This document shows, piece after piece, positions 14,259 through 23,400 of a DNA stretch of 64,000 bases. The DNA lies in IMG/VR virus record IMGVR_UViG_3300029922_000055, positions 1 to 64,000 of that record. The stretch is one strand, 5' to 3'. The notes below the pieces were generated by a model. The model did not search any database. It had not been told where the DNA came from and saw only the letters and a program-made list of their open reading frames with translations. Origin of the DNA: a virus. Position 1 is the first letter of the stretch. Every line of letters starts with the position of its first letter. The translations under genes and the position numbers were made by a program.

Positions 14259-14632
14259 GTCAATGTCCTCGGATTAAATTTAGGCTGAATTAACCAATCT
14301 TTTTTCTCAGCATTAGATAAAGTAAAAATGAATACCGTATCATTTTCTTCTGGGAGATTTAATATTTCTATCATATCCCAATCTTCTAAAAGTAAAGCGA
14401 CCGAGTTTCTTCTCAACAAATCATCTTCGGAAAAATTATTAAAGCTTGGTCGAGTAGAGCGCAACAAAAACATTTCTTTGAAGTGACAAAGATAATAATG
14501 AGAGTCTATGTCTTTGTAAAGGTGACAGGAAGGATATAAGATTTTTCTTTTCTTATCTCCTACACCCATTCTCATCAAAGTTTCGTTTATAATATTTTCA
14601 TTAACTTTCGGAATAATTTCTAACAAATCCAT
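14255..14632 (-). CDS. regA: RegA translational repressor
   Basis: The 125-residue protein aligns with T4 RegA along most of its length: ETLMRMGVGDKKRKILYPSC corresponds to the RegA segment around residues 18-37, HFKEMFLLR to HFKEML, and RRNSVALLLEDWDMIEI to the RRDSIAWLLEDW region. RegA binds ribosome-binding sites of early phage mRNAs and represses their translation. In T4 it sits in the replication cluster. Here it lies between a tail-tube-like gene and a membrane-protein gene, which is unusual. It begins directly after the preceding stop. Confidence 0.85.
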   Translation of the reverse strand: MDLLEIIPKVNENIINETLMRMGVGDKKRKILYPSCHLYKDIDSHYYLCHFKEMFLLRSTRPSFNNFSEDDLLRRNSVALLLEDWDMIEILNLPEENDTVFIFTLSNAEKKDWLIQPKFNPRTLT

Positions 14633-15163
14633 TTAACAGTCCCCAGGTTCTACCCTTAAAAACTCGTAAGCAATAGTAGTAGAAAATGTTATTTCTTCGT
14701 CTACTCCATTTGTCATAGATAGTGAACCTAAATCTGTTAAGAAAGCATTCTCGAAAATAAATTTCATCTTAGTTCTTTTCATATTATCTAAAAACAATAA
14801 TTTAAGTTCCTTTATGCAATTCAATCTAAAATATTTCTGACTATCCATATTATGCTCTTCTCTCAATTCACTAATCCAAGTTCTAAAAATAAGATAATTC
14901 ATACATCCTTCGGAAACTTTGAAATCCATAGTAATAGAATTCAAATCATCATTTATTTTAGATACGGGATGATTGATAGAATAGTTCATAAAATTTGATT
15001 TTACTAATTCTAAAGTATATGAAGGAAACGTTACCGACTTTACATAATTATCGAACAACGACATATCATTTATATAGGCGGAAATAGTTGGAGAGAAGCC
15101 AGGAATATTAGAAAATACGGCTTGCCATTTATCGCTGTGTTGAACATTTGGAAAGCCGGACAT
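14633..15163 (-). CDS. gp19-like tail tube or tube-initiator protein, 176 aa
   Basis: The pattern of a beta-rich body with KELKLLFLDNMKRTKMKFIF followed by ENAFLTDLGSLSMTNG and a closing strand (EEITFSTTIAYEFLRV) is typical of T4 gp19-type tube proteins and their paralogs. It is one of three such proteins in the window and lies far from the other two, at the baseplate end of the tail module. It may therefore be a specialised tube or baseplate-adaptor protein and not the main tube subunit. Confidence 0.65.
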   Translation of the reverse strand: MSGFPNVQHSDKWQAVFSNIPGFSPTISAYINDMSLFDNYVKSVTFPSYTLELVKSNFMNYSINHPVSKINDDLNSITMDFKVSEGCMNYLIFRTWISELREEHNMDSQKYFRLNCIKELKLLFLDNMKRTKMKFIFENAFLTDLGSLSMTNGVDEEITFSTTIAYEFLRVEPGDC

Positions 15164-15177
15164 AAAATTATTCTAAC

Positions 15178-15681
15178 TTACTTCAAAAGGTCTGCAAAAG
15201 ATTCTTTCACAAACACCTTCAAAGGTTCCCAAACATGCTTCTCAATCTCTGTTGGAAAATGTTCGAAAGAAATCTTGGGCAATTCTACTTCAATCTCTTC
15301 TTTAAGAAATGCTTCAAATTCTCTTTTAGCAGTTTCAAACTTTTCAATAGCGCCTTTATGTGTGGTCACCAAGTCTTCAATTTCTTTAGATGCCAATTGA
15401 ATAGATTCTTGAGGAACTTTTACTTGGTCGTTGGTTACAATAGCATTTCCAGCAGCATCCTTTTCGGCATACTTAGACAAAATTGACACTCTAAGATTGT
15501 TAAATTTTGCATACTCTTCCGAATAAAGCTCTCTAGTTTTATCTTCAATTTCTTTTACAATAGGCTCTAAAATAGTTTTTGCATGTGTTATAGCAAGCAA
15601 AAAATACTTGTTATAAATTTTCACATCAAGTTCTGAAATTTTCTTACTCAAATTAAAAAGGGTTTCCCTGCTCAAGTTCAT
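15178..15681 (-). CDS. Hypothetical helical protein, 167 aa
   Basis: A largely helical protein with the layout seen in many small phage proteins of unknown role: long N-terminal helices (KIYNKYFLLAITHAKTILEP), a KYAEKDAAGN turn, then an acidic region (FLKEEIEVELPKISFEHFP) near the end. Its neighbour behaves as a shorter relative: both have the K-x-x-Y-x-x-E-D/Y-x-K-F segment and the ending V-E/Y-I-x-L-P. A chaperone or assembly role next to the fibre gene is possible. Confidence 0.65.
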   Translation of the reverse strand: MNLSRETLFNLSKKISELDVKIYNKYFLLAITHAKTILEPIVKEIEDKTRELYSEEYAKFNNLRVSILSKYAEKDAAGNAIVTNDQVKVPQESIQLASKEIEDLVTTHKGAIEKFETAKREFEAFLKEEIEVELPKISFEHFPTEIEKHVWEPLKVFVKESFADLLK

Positions 15682-15686
15682 GTGTA

Positions 15687-16076
15687 TTACTCCTTAGTTA
15701 TCAAAAAAATTGTCTCAAGTGTTTCTTTATCGAGTTCCGTTATGTCATCCGGAAGTTCGGAAATATTTATGTAAACAAGATTTCCGGAAAAAATTTTCGA
15801 AAGATGTTCTTCAAACTCTTTGTTCCTTTTTTCTTGTGTCTGTATTGCTTCCGAAAATTTAGAAATTACTTCAGATTTATTTTCCGAACTATTGTATTCC
15901 TGGGAAAACTTTACATAGTCTTCTGCATATAGATTCTTCTTTAACTCTTCTATTATTTGAAACTCTGATTCTACAATTTTCTTATTTTGCAGAATCTTTG
16001 CTTGAATACTTATAGAAAAACTTTTAGGAATCTTTTCGAATAATGTGTAGATTTTTTCGATTTGTTTTAGTTTCAC
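15687..16076 (-). CDS. Hypothetical helical protein, 129 aa, relative of its neighbour
   Basis: Helical, charged protein (MKLKQIEKIYTLFEKIPKSF...) with LYAEDYVKFSQEYN, then an acidic stretch ending in ISELPDDITELDKETLETIF. Length, order of features and position match the 167-residue gene next to it, suggesting an old duplication. It overlaps the fibre gene by four bases (ATGA), so it may be made together with the fibre. A fibre assembly factor is one option, but there is no direct evidence. Confidence 0.65.
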   Translation of the reverse strand: MKLKQIEKIYTLFEKIPKSFSISIQAKILQNKKIVESEFQIIEELKKNLYAEDYVKFSQEYNSSENKSEVISKFSEAIQTQEKRNKEFEEHLSKIFSGNLVYINISELPDDITELDKETLETIFLITKE

Positions 16077-19000
16077 GATAACTTTATTCCTGAAATTACT
16101 GAATGGGTATTACTATTCACAAACAACCCAGTAGATATTGCGGTTTGTGTTCCTGGGCCATATTTAATATTATTATATGGAGATGGAAGAATGGCAAAAA
16201 TCTGGCTAACGTCTCCTGCGCCCCGACCTGTTGTTGCTGTTACTGAAACAGTTCCAGTAGTTTGAACGTCATCATAATTATCATCATTTTGAAACATTAT
16301 TCTAGACCCATAATTAGATTCTGCAACGGTGCTATTATATAAATTGAAAGAACAAACCCCGTCACCATTTATTGGACTCGCGTTTATAATCGTGGTTACA
16401 TTATTGTTGGGTCCTTTATCGTAAGAAATAAAAGAGTCTATAATATTTAAATTTTGTATCCAATTTATTATATGTAAATCTTCTCCAGTGTTACTATTGC
16501 CGCAATTTGTTTGATATATTGTGTTTGAATTGTCTGGAGTAAATGTATATGGTATTGGAGAACCTAGATTAGTAGCATTATACACAAAAAATATAAGATC
16601 GTTTGTTGCTCTATTTAATGAAATACTTATATTATATATTGTTCCAGAAAAGAATGAAACTCCAGGAGTACATATGATTTGGCCGCCATTTCCACCATTA
16701 GAAAGTTTGTAATATGTAGTAAATGGATTCGCGGTAGCTATTAAAACATCGGCCCCAATAGTTCCAAATGGAGAACCAATATTAAAAATATTCGTATTAT
16801 ATCCAGTTTCCGTAAACGTAATAACTCTACGATACCCAGCCCTAGAAAAATCAACAGAAAACGTTCTAGCGACATTTCCTGGGGTGGTTCCTCTTGCACC
16901 CGTAGAAAAATTTATAGCAAGTCTCATAGAATCATTTAATTGAGATATGCCAGGAATAGTAACTACTGAATTAGAACAATTTCCCCCAATTTGAATGTTT
17001 GCTCCTTGAATTAGAACATTATTCGAACAACCGCCAATAATAATTTGGTTGTTTTGTGTTGTAGAAACATTATTTCCAATAGCTATAGAATTATCATATG
17101 CCGCAAAAGATGTATTTCCTAATGCTACAGAATATTTTCCTCCAGCATTGTTTATATATCCTAAAGCTACAGAATAATCTCCTCCAGCAATTGAACTAAA
17201 ACCACCAGCAATTGAATCTATACCAATCGCAGAAGTGTTTTCATTAAATGCAAAGGAGTTTGTGCCGAAAGAAACTGTGTTCACGCCGACAGATAAGGAA
17301 TTGTCGCCATGTGCATACGTAGTATTTCCAAAACCAAATGAATTATTTCCATCAGACAATACTTTATAACCAAGAGCAAAACAACCTGTTCCAAGAATTG
17401 CAGATGTTCCTTGACCAATAGCGACAGAATTTACACCATTTGATACCGTCATCGCTAGATATGGATTCGACAAAGGATTAAAATTTTGGCCAATGGCTAT
17501 AGAATTATATTGTGATGCTAGAGAATTCGTTCCTAAAGCAATTGAATAAGAAGTAGTCGCACTTACATTTTGGCCAATTGCAATAGCTAATGGTGTAGAT
17601 TTACTTCCCAACGAACTGGCTTGAGCGTTTACACCATATACAAAATTATATGGGCCAAATGCAGAAACGTTACTACCTAAAGCAAAACCAACATCCGACA
17701 TTGCTACAGAATTTATTCCACCAGCAATAGAAAATACACCGTTTGCTAATGTTTGTTGACCCAACGAAAATGAACCAAACCCTAACGCAGATGTCAATAT
17801 ACCATGTGCAAAAGAAACGCCCCCACCAGCATATGTTTGAAAGCCAAATGCCACATTAGACCCATCTGCGTCTTCCAACATATTGCCAGCCAGTTGAATA
17901 TAATCAAAATTTGTTGGGTTCGCTCTAGAAATCGCGGTTACAGATTTTCCATAAGCAAAATTTAATCCGTTTATTGGCGTAACGTTTAATCCAGGGTCCG
18001 CTCCGCCACCGTATAAAAGATTCAGAGATGCTAATGAACTATCGCCACCCGCAAAATTCAAATATCCGATTGATGACGTATTATATCCTAACGCAACAGA
18101 GCCGAAGCCTTGCGCTAAAGATTTGACGCCTATAGAAACGGTATATCCGCCTTCGCCACCGATGTCAACTTCTGCGGACGTAGTATTGCCATTTGTCGTG
18201 GAATATCCAGTGGCGGAGGCATAACAACCTATTGCTACAGATTTAATACCAAGAGCAGATGTTTGATATCCTAATTGAAGCAAAGAATCTTGAGGACAAC
18301 TAGTATCAATTGAGAGCACCGCCATATCAGTAGAATTAGGAAAAACTCCACCAATGCTAATCGGAAATCTTATTGTTCTGAAATCGGTAAACTTAGTCAT
18401 ATCATAACCAAGTCTAAGCTGTTGTTTAGATGGTTCGGTAACTGTTAATTTCGCAGCAGGAAACCACGATCCACCCACAGCGGAAGAAGATATTACAATG
18501 TCTCCAGTATAATTTAACCCGGACGCGGAAGTTGTGGTAGATGTAGGAAGTTTTACCCAATAGTTATTGTTGATATAAATTGGATTTCCAGAAACTCCAG
18601 GAGAAACCGTGTTCCAATCAAACCCCAAATCTACACTAATTTCAAAATCGTTTATTCCGCCAGTTTGTGATTGTTTGAATTGAGCTTGGTTTAAGAGAAC
18701 AACCGAAAATAGAACTGGATTAAATGCGAACGCCACCCCATTTCCATAATCATCGATTCCGTTACTATTGACTTTTACCGCATATAACGCTAAACCATTA
18801 AACTTAAAAGAACTATTAGATGGAGGAATGCGACACTTGAATGTTCCTGTAGCGCATGTTAATCCATTAGCATTTGGAGAATATGAATCAACTCTATAGA
18901 AAGCAGATAGTGGCCAATTAGTTCCAGAAATAGGATTATATGTAGAAACTTGCCCAGCAGTATATTGGTGCGTTCCTGAAATGTTAAAAAATCCTGGCCC

Positions 19001-19414
19001 AGAAGGAGAAGTAAAATTAGTGCCAGAAACCACAACAGAAAGTGGAAGACCATTAGCATCTAAATTTACAGGAGTTGTTACGCTTTGTGGAGAGGGGACA
19101 TTAGTATTTCCACCATCTGACAAAGAACCCATAGTAGATTTCCAATAAAGAAAATTATTATTAGAAATCGTATAGGAAGTATTTGAAAAAATCTTTTCAC
19201 CAAATAAATTTTGAGAAGTTGCCGAAACATAATTCAAAGAGCTTATAGACAATGCTGTAGTATTTGCGTTTTCGCCTCTAGAAATAGTTGTGTCTAATCT
19301 ATAATCATAAAAAGGAACGAAATATTTAATGGCAAAATAAGGACCTACAGGACCAGATGAAGTAACTGCTTGTAAGCCTGCCGAAGTAATATATGAAGAG
19401 ATGTTCAAAAGCAT
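16073..19414 (-). CDS. Tail fibre with YadA-like head repeats, 1113 aa
   Basis: Residues 375-850 consist of about thirty short repeats of the kind S-x-A-x-G-x-x-S/x-A, for example NSIAIGQNFNPLSNP and KYSVALGNTSFAAYDNSIAI. These are the left-handed beta-roll repeats of YadA and other trimeric adhesin heads. In a phage this points to a trimeric fibre. The N-terminal 370 residues likely attach to the baseplate, and the C-terminal 240 residues (after SVVTIPGISQLNDSMRL) form a separate beta domain, probably the receptor-binding tip. A late-promoter box lies 28 bases upstream. Three further tail genes lie directly upstream. Confidence 0.85.
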   Translation of the reverse strand: MLLNISSYITSAGLQAVTSSGPVGPYFAIKYFVPFYDYRLDTTISRGENANTTALSISSLNYVSATSQNLFGEKIFSNTSYTISNNNFLYWKSTMGSLSDGGNTNVPSPQSVTTPVNLDANGLPLSVVVSGTNFTSPSGPGFFNISGTHQYTAGQVSTYNPISGTNWPLSAFYRVDSYSPNANGLTCATGTFKCRIPPSNSSFKFNGLALYAVKVNSNGIDDYGNGVAFAFNPVLFSVVLLNQAQFKQSQTGGINDFEISVDLGFDWNTVSPGVSGNPIYINNNYWVKLPTSTTTSASGLNYTGDIVISSSAVGGSWFPAAKLTVTEPSKQQLRLGYDMTKFTDFRTIRFPISIGGVFPNSTDMAVLSIDTSCPQDSLLQLGYQTSALGIKSVAIGCYASATGYSTTNGNTTSAEVDIGGEGGYTVSIGVKSLAQGFGSVALGYNTSSIGYLNFAGGDSSLASLNLLYGGGADPGLNVTPINGLNFAYGKSVTAISRANPTNFDYIQLAGNMLEDADGSNVAFGFQTYAGGGVSFAHGILTSALGFGSFSLGQQTLANGVFSIAGGINSVAMSDVGFALGSNVSAFGPYNFVYGVNAQASSLGSKSTPLAIAIGQNVSATTSYSIALGTNSLASQYNSIAIGQNFNPLSNPYLAMTVSNGVNSVAIGQGTSAILGTGCFALGYKVLSDGNNSFGFGNTTYAHGDNSLSVGVNTVSFGTNSFAFNENTSAIGIDSIAGGFSSIAGGDYSVALGYINNAGGKYSVALGNTSFAAYDNSIAIGNNVSTTQNNQIIIGGCSNNVLIQGANIQIGGNCSNSVVTIPGISQLNDSMRLAINFSTGARGTTPGNVARTFSVDFSRAGYRRVITFTETGYNTNIFNIGSPFGTIGADVLIATANPFTTYYKLSNGGNGGQIICTPGVSFFSGTIYNISISLNRATNDLIFFVYNATNLGSPIPYTFTPDNSNTIYQTNCGNSNTGEDLHIINWIQNLNIIDSFISYDKGPNNNVTTIINASPINGDGVCSFNLYNSTVAESNYGSRIMFQNDDNYDDVQTTGTVSVTATTGRGAGDVSQIFAILPSPYNNIKYGPGTQTAISTGLFVNSNTHSVISGIKLS

Positions 19415-19441
19415 GTAGTTACCTGTAATTTGTTCGTTTCA

Positions 19442-19450
19442 ATTATTTAT
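19442..19450 (-). promoter_or_regulatory. T4-like late promoter box
   Basis: ATAAATAAT on the minus strand, preceded by TTTC, 28 bases before the fibre ATG and just after the stop of the preceding tail gene. It matches seven of eight positions of the T4 late consensus. Confidence 0.5.
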
Positions 19451-19457
19451 GAAAGCC

Positions 19458-20480
19458 TTAATGAATGTTTATTTGAGAAGCCCTAGTAACATTTAGATTC
19501 GCCATTGTCTTAAAATTCAAAGCGACAACAATAGATGGTGCAGGAATATCTGTTATATATCCTTGCAAACCTTCTATAACAACATTTGCTGGTCTTATGT
19601 CTTCCATAGCGTTTAATATATGAGAAGTTTGGTCAGAATAAACTACAGAATTGTCGCTGTTTGCTAAATCAATACCTACGGAAATATGCGGAGTAGGATA
19701 CCAATCAGAAGGAATATCATCGGCTACATATTGCCCAGCAACAACTTTATTTTGTATCCAATTGTTAGCATAGTCATTCGTATAATAATCTACAATATCT
19801 CCAATTATTCCGAAAGATAGTAGCAAAATTCTAACAGCGTTTCTAGTAGTTTTTATAGAATACCAATTAGGCAAATTTCCTACAACGAATCTTAAACATT
19901 TATTTTGATATTCTGTCATAGAATCGGCATATAGTTTTGAAGAATTTGTCGAAAATGTCCCTAGTTCTCCTTTATTGATTCCTACATTATATCCTAACAT
20001 CTGAGCATAATAAGGAATATATCCGGTTTCTATCTGGTCTATGTCATGTAAGTCTTGAAGTCTTTTGGTTTTCTCTAGAACCGATAAATTACAAGGATTA
20101 TCTACATCTGTATAAATTGTGTTAAGATAACTTTCGAAAAATTGAGTAAACTGAAAAAACTCACTAGGACTTCCATCATAATCATCTCTCAAATATTGCG
20201 GAAGATAGTTCGTTAAATTTATTGTCCTATTAGTATCACAAGCTATTATAAAATTTTGTTCCGTGAATATTGTAGATTGGCCTACATAATTCATAGCAGA
20301 TATTTGAACTACACCGTTTGCTGAAACATTTACAGGAACAGAATATTTAGAAACTCCTGCCAAAGATTGAATTCCAGATGTTACAATAGTTCCGGTGCTT
20401 GCAGACGTTAATCCGATTGAAGCGGAAACTATTCCATTTGTAAAATCAGAAATTCCAAAAACGGCGCTAATTGAAGTCAT
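19458..20480 (-). CDS. Baseplate/tail protein, possibly P2 gpI-like, 340 aa
   Basis: After a beta-rich first 80 residues comes a helical core: YLPQYLRDDYDGSPSEFFQF, FFESYLNTIYTDVDNP and LQDLHDIDQIETGYIPYYAQ. This resembles tail protein I-type baseplate proteins, where helices of this kind link the wedge to fibres. The C-terminus holds a PHISVGIDL strand pair. Its position, between a giant adhesin and the YadA-like fibre, fits a fibre-attachment role. The T4 counterpart is not clear. Confidence 0.6.
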   Translation of the reverse strand: MTSISAVFGISDFTNGIVSASIGLTSASTGTIVTSGIQSLAGVSKYSVPVNVSANGVVQISAMNYVGQSTIFTEQNFIIACDTNRTINLTNYLPQYLRDDYDGSPSEFFQFTQFFESYLNTIYTDVDNPCNLSVLEKTKRLQDLHDIDQIETGYIPYYAQMLGYNVGINKGELGTFSTNSSKLYADSMTEYQNKCLRFVVGNLPNWYSIKTTRNAVRILLLSFGIIGDIVDYYTNDYANNWIQNKVVAGQYVADDIPSDWYPTPHISVGIDLANSDNSVVYSDQTSHILNAMEDIRPANVVIEGLQGYITDIPAPSIVVALNFKTMANLNVTRASQINIH

Positions 20481-20488
20481 AAAATTAT

Positions 20489-23400
20489 TTAGCGGCTAGG
20501 AAGAATCTGATAGGTAGCTTTTCCTGGAGGGTTTACGGAAATTATTTCTATAACCGGATAAGAAGTTTGTCCAGAAAACGTATTAACATAAACATAAAGA
20601 TTTTGAGAAGCTATTGCGCCATTACTGTCTACAACATATGCAACAATTGTGTTCGTTTGTCCAGGAATTAAATACTGACTTGCCAAAATATTTCCGGAAA
20701 AATTATTCAAAGATGAACTTGTTAATCCTACAACGGTTCCTGATATATTAAGATATGATGCTACCAACGTTCCACTAGTATTTGAATAACCAGAAACATT
20801 TACAGTAAACATTTGATTAAAATTAGTATTTGCAGAAGTTGTTCCAGAAATACTTGCAGAAATACTTGGCAAAATTCCTGTAAAGAATTTTTCCGAAACT
20901 GTAGTAGATTGCCCTAAAGTGTCATAAGCAATTGCCGAAATACTGTATGCAGATATTGAATTGCTTAATGCCGATAATGTAGCAGACCATATAGAACCCC
21001 CTTGGAACGTAGCTGATTGAGAAATTCCAGGAGAAGCTATTACAGAAACTGCCGAAACATTTGCCGGAAGATTTGCTTTAGCATCTACAGTAACGGACAA
21101 TATAGTTCCTGCATTGTAATAACTATTTGCTACTGGTGTTATAATATTAACAACAGGGCCGTTTGAAATTGTTATAGTATCTGAAGACACAGCGACACAA
21201 CCACCATTAGTCAAAACTACAGCAGATACCGAATATATTCCAGGAAGCTTTTCGCCAAGCCAAGAATAAATATTTCCGTTATAGTTGAATTGACTAACTG
21301 CTAAAAGATTTCCATTTGAATATATTTTTACAGCATTTATATCATCTCCAGAAGTAGATACATTAAAATTTATAGGAGTTGTTTGAGAATATATTGCACC
21401 ATTTACGGGACTGTTTATAACAATTGTAGGAGCTTGCGATATTTGTCTAGGAAGATTTTGAGAAATAGTCTGAGTTGCGCCAGTTCCATTTGTGACTTTA
21501 AGATAAACACTTGTCGCACCTACTGTAGGAATTGACCAAGAAACTATCCATGGTTGAGAAGTTCCTACATTTGAAAGTTGTGGTGTTATATCTTGAATCA
21601 AATTATTAAAATTATCATAAAGTTTTGCACTAACAGAATACCCAAAGGTTCCTATAAGATTAGCATTATTATAATTAAAATCTGTATAATTTCCGGATAT
21701 GCTTAACGGAGTTCCATTACAATAGCAACTTGCACAATTGTTTGGAAGAATATTTGCGGAAACGTTTTGGTAAACAATATAACTATATACGGTAGAATAA
21801 TTTACACAATTTCCGGAATTCGTTATTTGAGAATATATGGTTGTTGTATCATTGCTTGCCGATATATAAAAACTAGCAGAATTGTTTACTGAGCTTAATA
21901 TTGTTTGCCCTAAAGAATTAGCAACAACATATTGAACAGATGCTATATTAGCTCCGGAAATAGTAGACGATAAACTAATTGTTCCGGCTGATATTAAAAA
22001 TGTTTGGAATAGTGGACTATAAGAATAATAATTTGTAGATGATAATAAGTTAATATATGGAACTTGGTTTATCAATCCATAATTTATAACAGCAGAAGAA
22101 ACTATACCATAAGAATCTTGAACATAAAATTTTACAGCAGAGACCGAAGAAGATGGATTAGAATAAGAATATGTAAAAGGAACTAGTTCGTTGGGTCTTG
22201 TCCCACCCGAGGAAAGATTTCCCAAATATGTGTTGTGTGTTCCATCATAAATTACAGCAGAAACAGAGTTGTCTATTATTGCAGAGGATGGATTGACTGC
22301 TACATCGCTATCTAAAAAGTTTCCGGAAAATACTATAGGATTGCTACAAGTGCTGTTTTGAATACTTGCCGAAATTCCTTGTTCTTTAACATAAAATTGT
22401 AAAAGATTACTATCAATTACTGTCCCATTGGTGCTAGTAGCTTCTGCTAAAATCCCCCAAAATTTATATTGAGATTGTGTAGAAGACGTATAATATCTAG
22501 AAGAAGGAAGCTGAACAGTAGCATTATAAGGACTTGTAACATCTGTAGAAAGAACCGAGTCTCTTACGAAAGCATTTGCAACAGGGTCGAATTTGTATCT
22601 CCAAAAAACGACATTAGAAATATTGCTTCCGATTACATTCGCGGACAAATTTATATTAGTAGAAGTTGTTATTACATTTACTTTAGGAGAAATCAAAGAC
22701 CCTTGAAAAGAAGCTCCAGGAAATGTCTGTGAAGTCAATGATATAGAAGCACTATTAAGATTAAAATTTAATGGAGTTACCGTATAGTCCGAAGATAATG
22801 AAGGAGAACCATCATAAACTTTCGCAGATAATGTAAATGTTCCTGAAGCAGGATTACTCCAATTCCAAGTAAAGTTTCCAAAGCCGTTCGCATAACCAGA
22901 GAAAAGTATAGACGCTCCAGAAAGGATATCTACTCTATTATTATAAGTTCCATTTACATCATTTACTTGGGCTTGATAAGGATAAGAGCCACTAAATGTA
23001 GAAGATAATGGAGAAATTTGTATTAACGTCGGCGGGGTATTTACTACGAAAGGAACTGGATTTGCGGAAGCACTTACTCCGGAAATATCAGAAGCAATTG
23101 CATAAAGATTATAAAGACCAGCAGAAAGAGTTGCCGAAGGAGTTAATGATCGTGTCCAAATATTTCCGGCAGATGTTCCAGAACCTATTAAACCATTTGT
23201 GGCAGATTGAATGTAAAAATTTACAGCAGATACTGGATTTGTAATATACTGAGTAGACGCACTTAAAATGAATGGAGAATTAAGAGGGATTATTTGGTTT
23301 ACAATAGGAGAAAGAATTGTAACAGAAGGAACAGCAACAATAGTATTAAATGAAATGGATGCTATTGCGGATGTTCCATAATTTGTAGTAGCTATTGCCG

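Noticed and set aside
16073-19414. CRISPR-like regular spacing of short repeats
   Set aside because: The repeats are protein-level beta-roll units in an open frame with variable DNA; no identical direct repeats with unique spacers.
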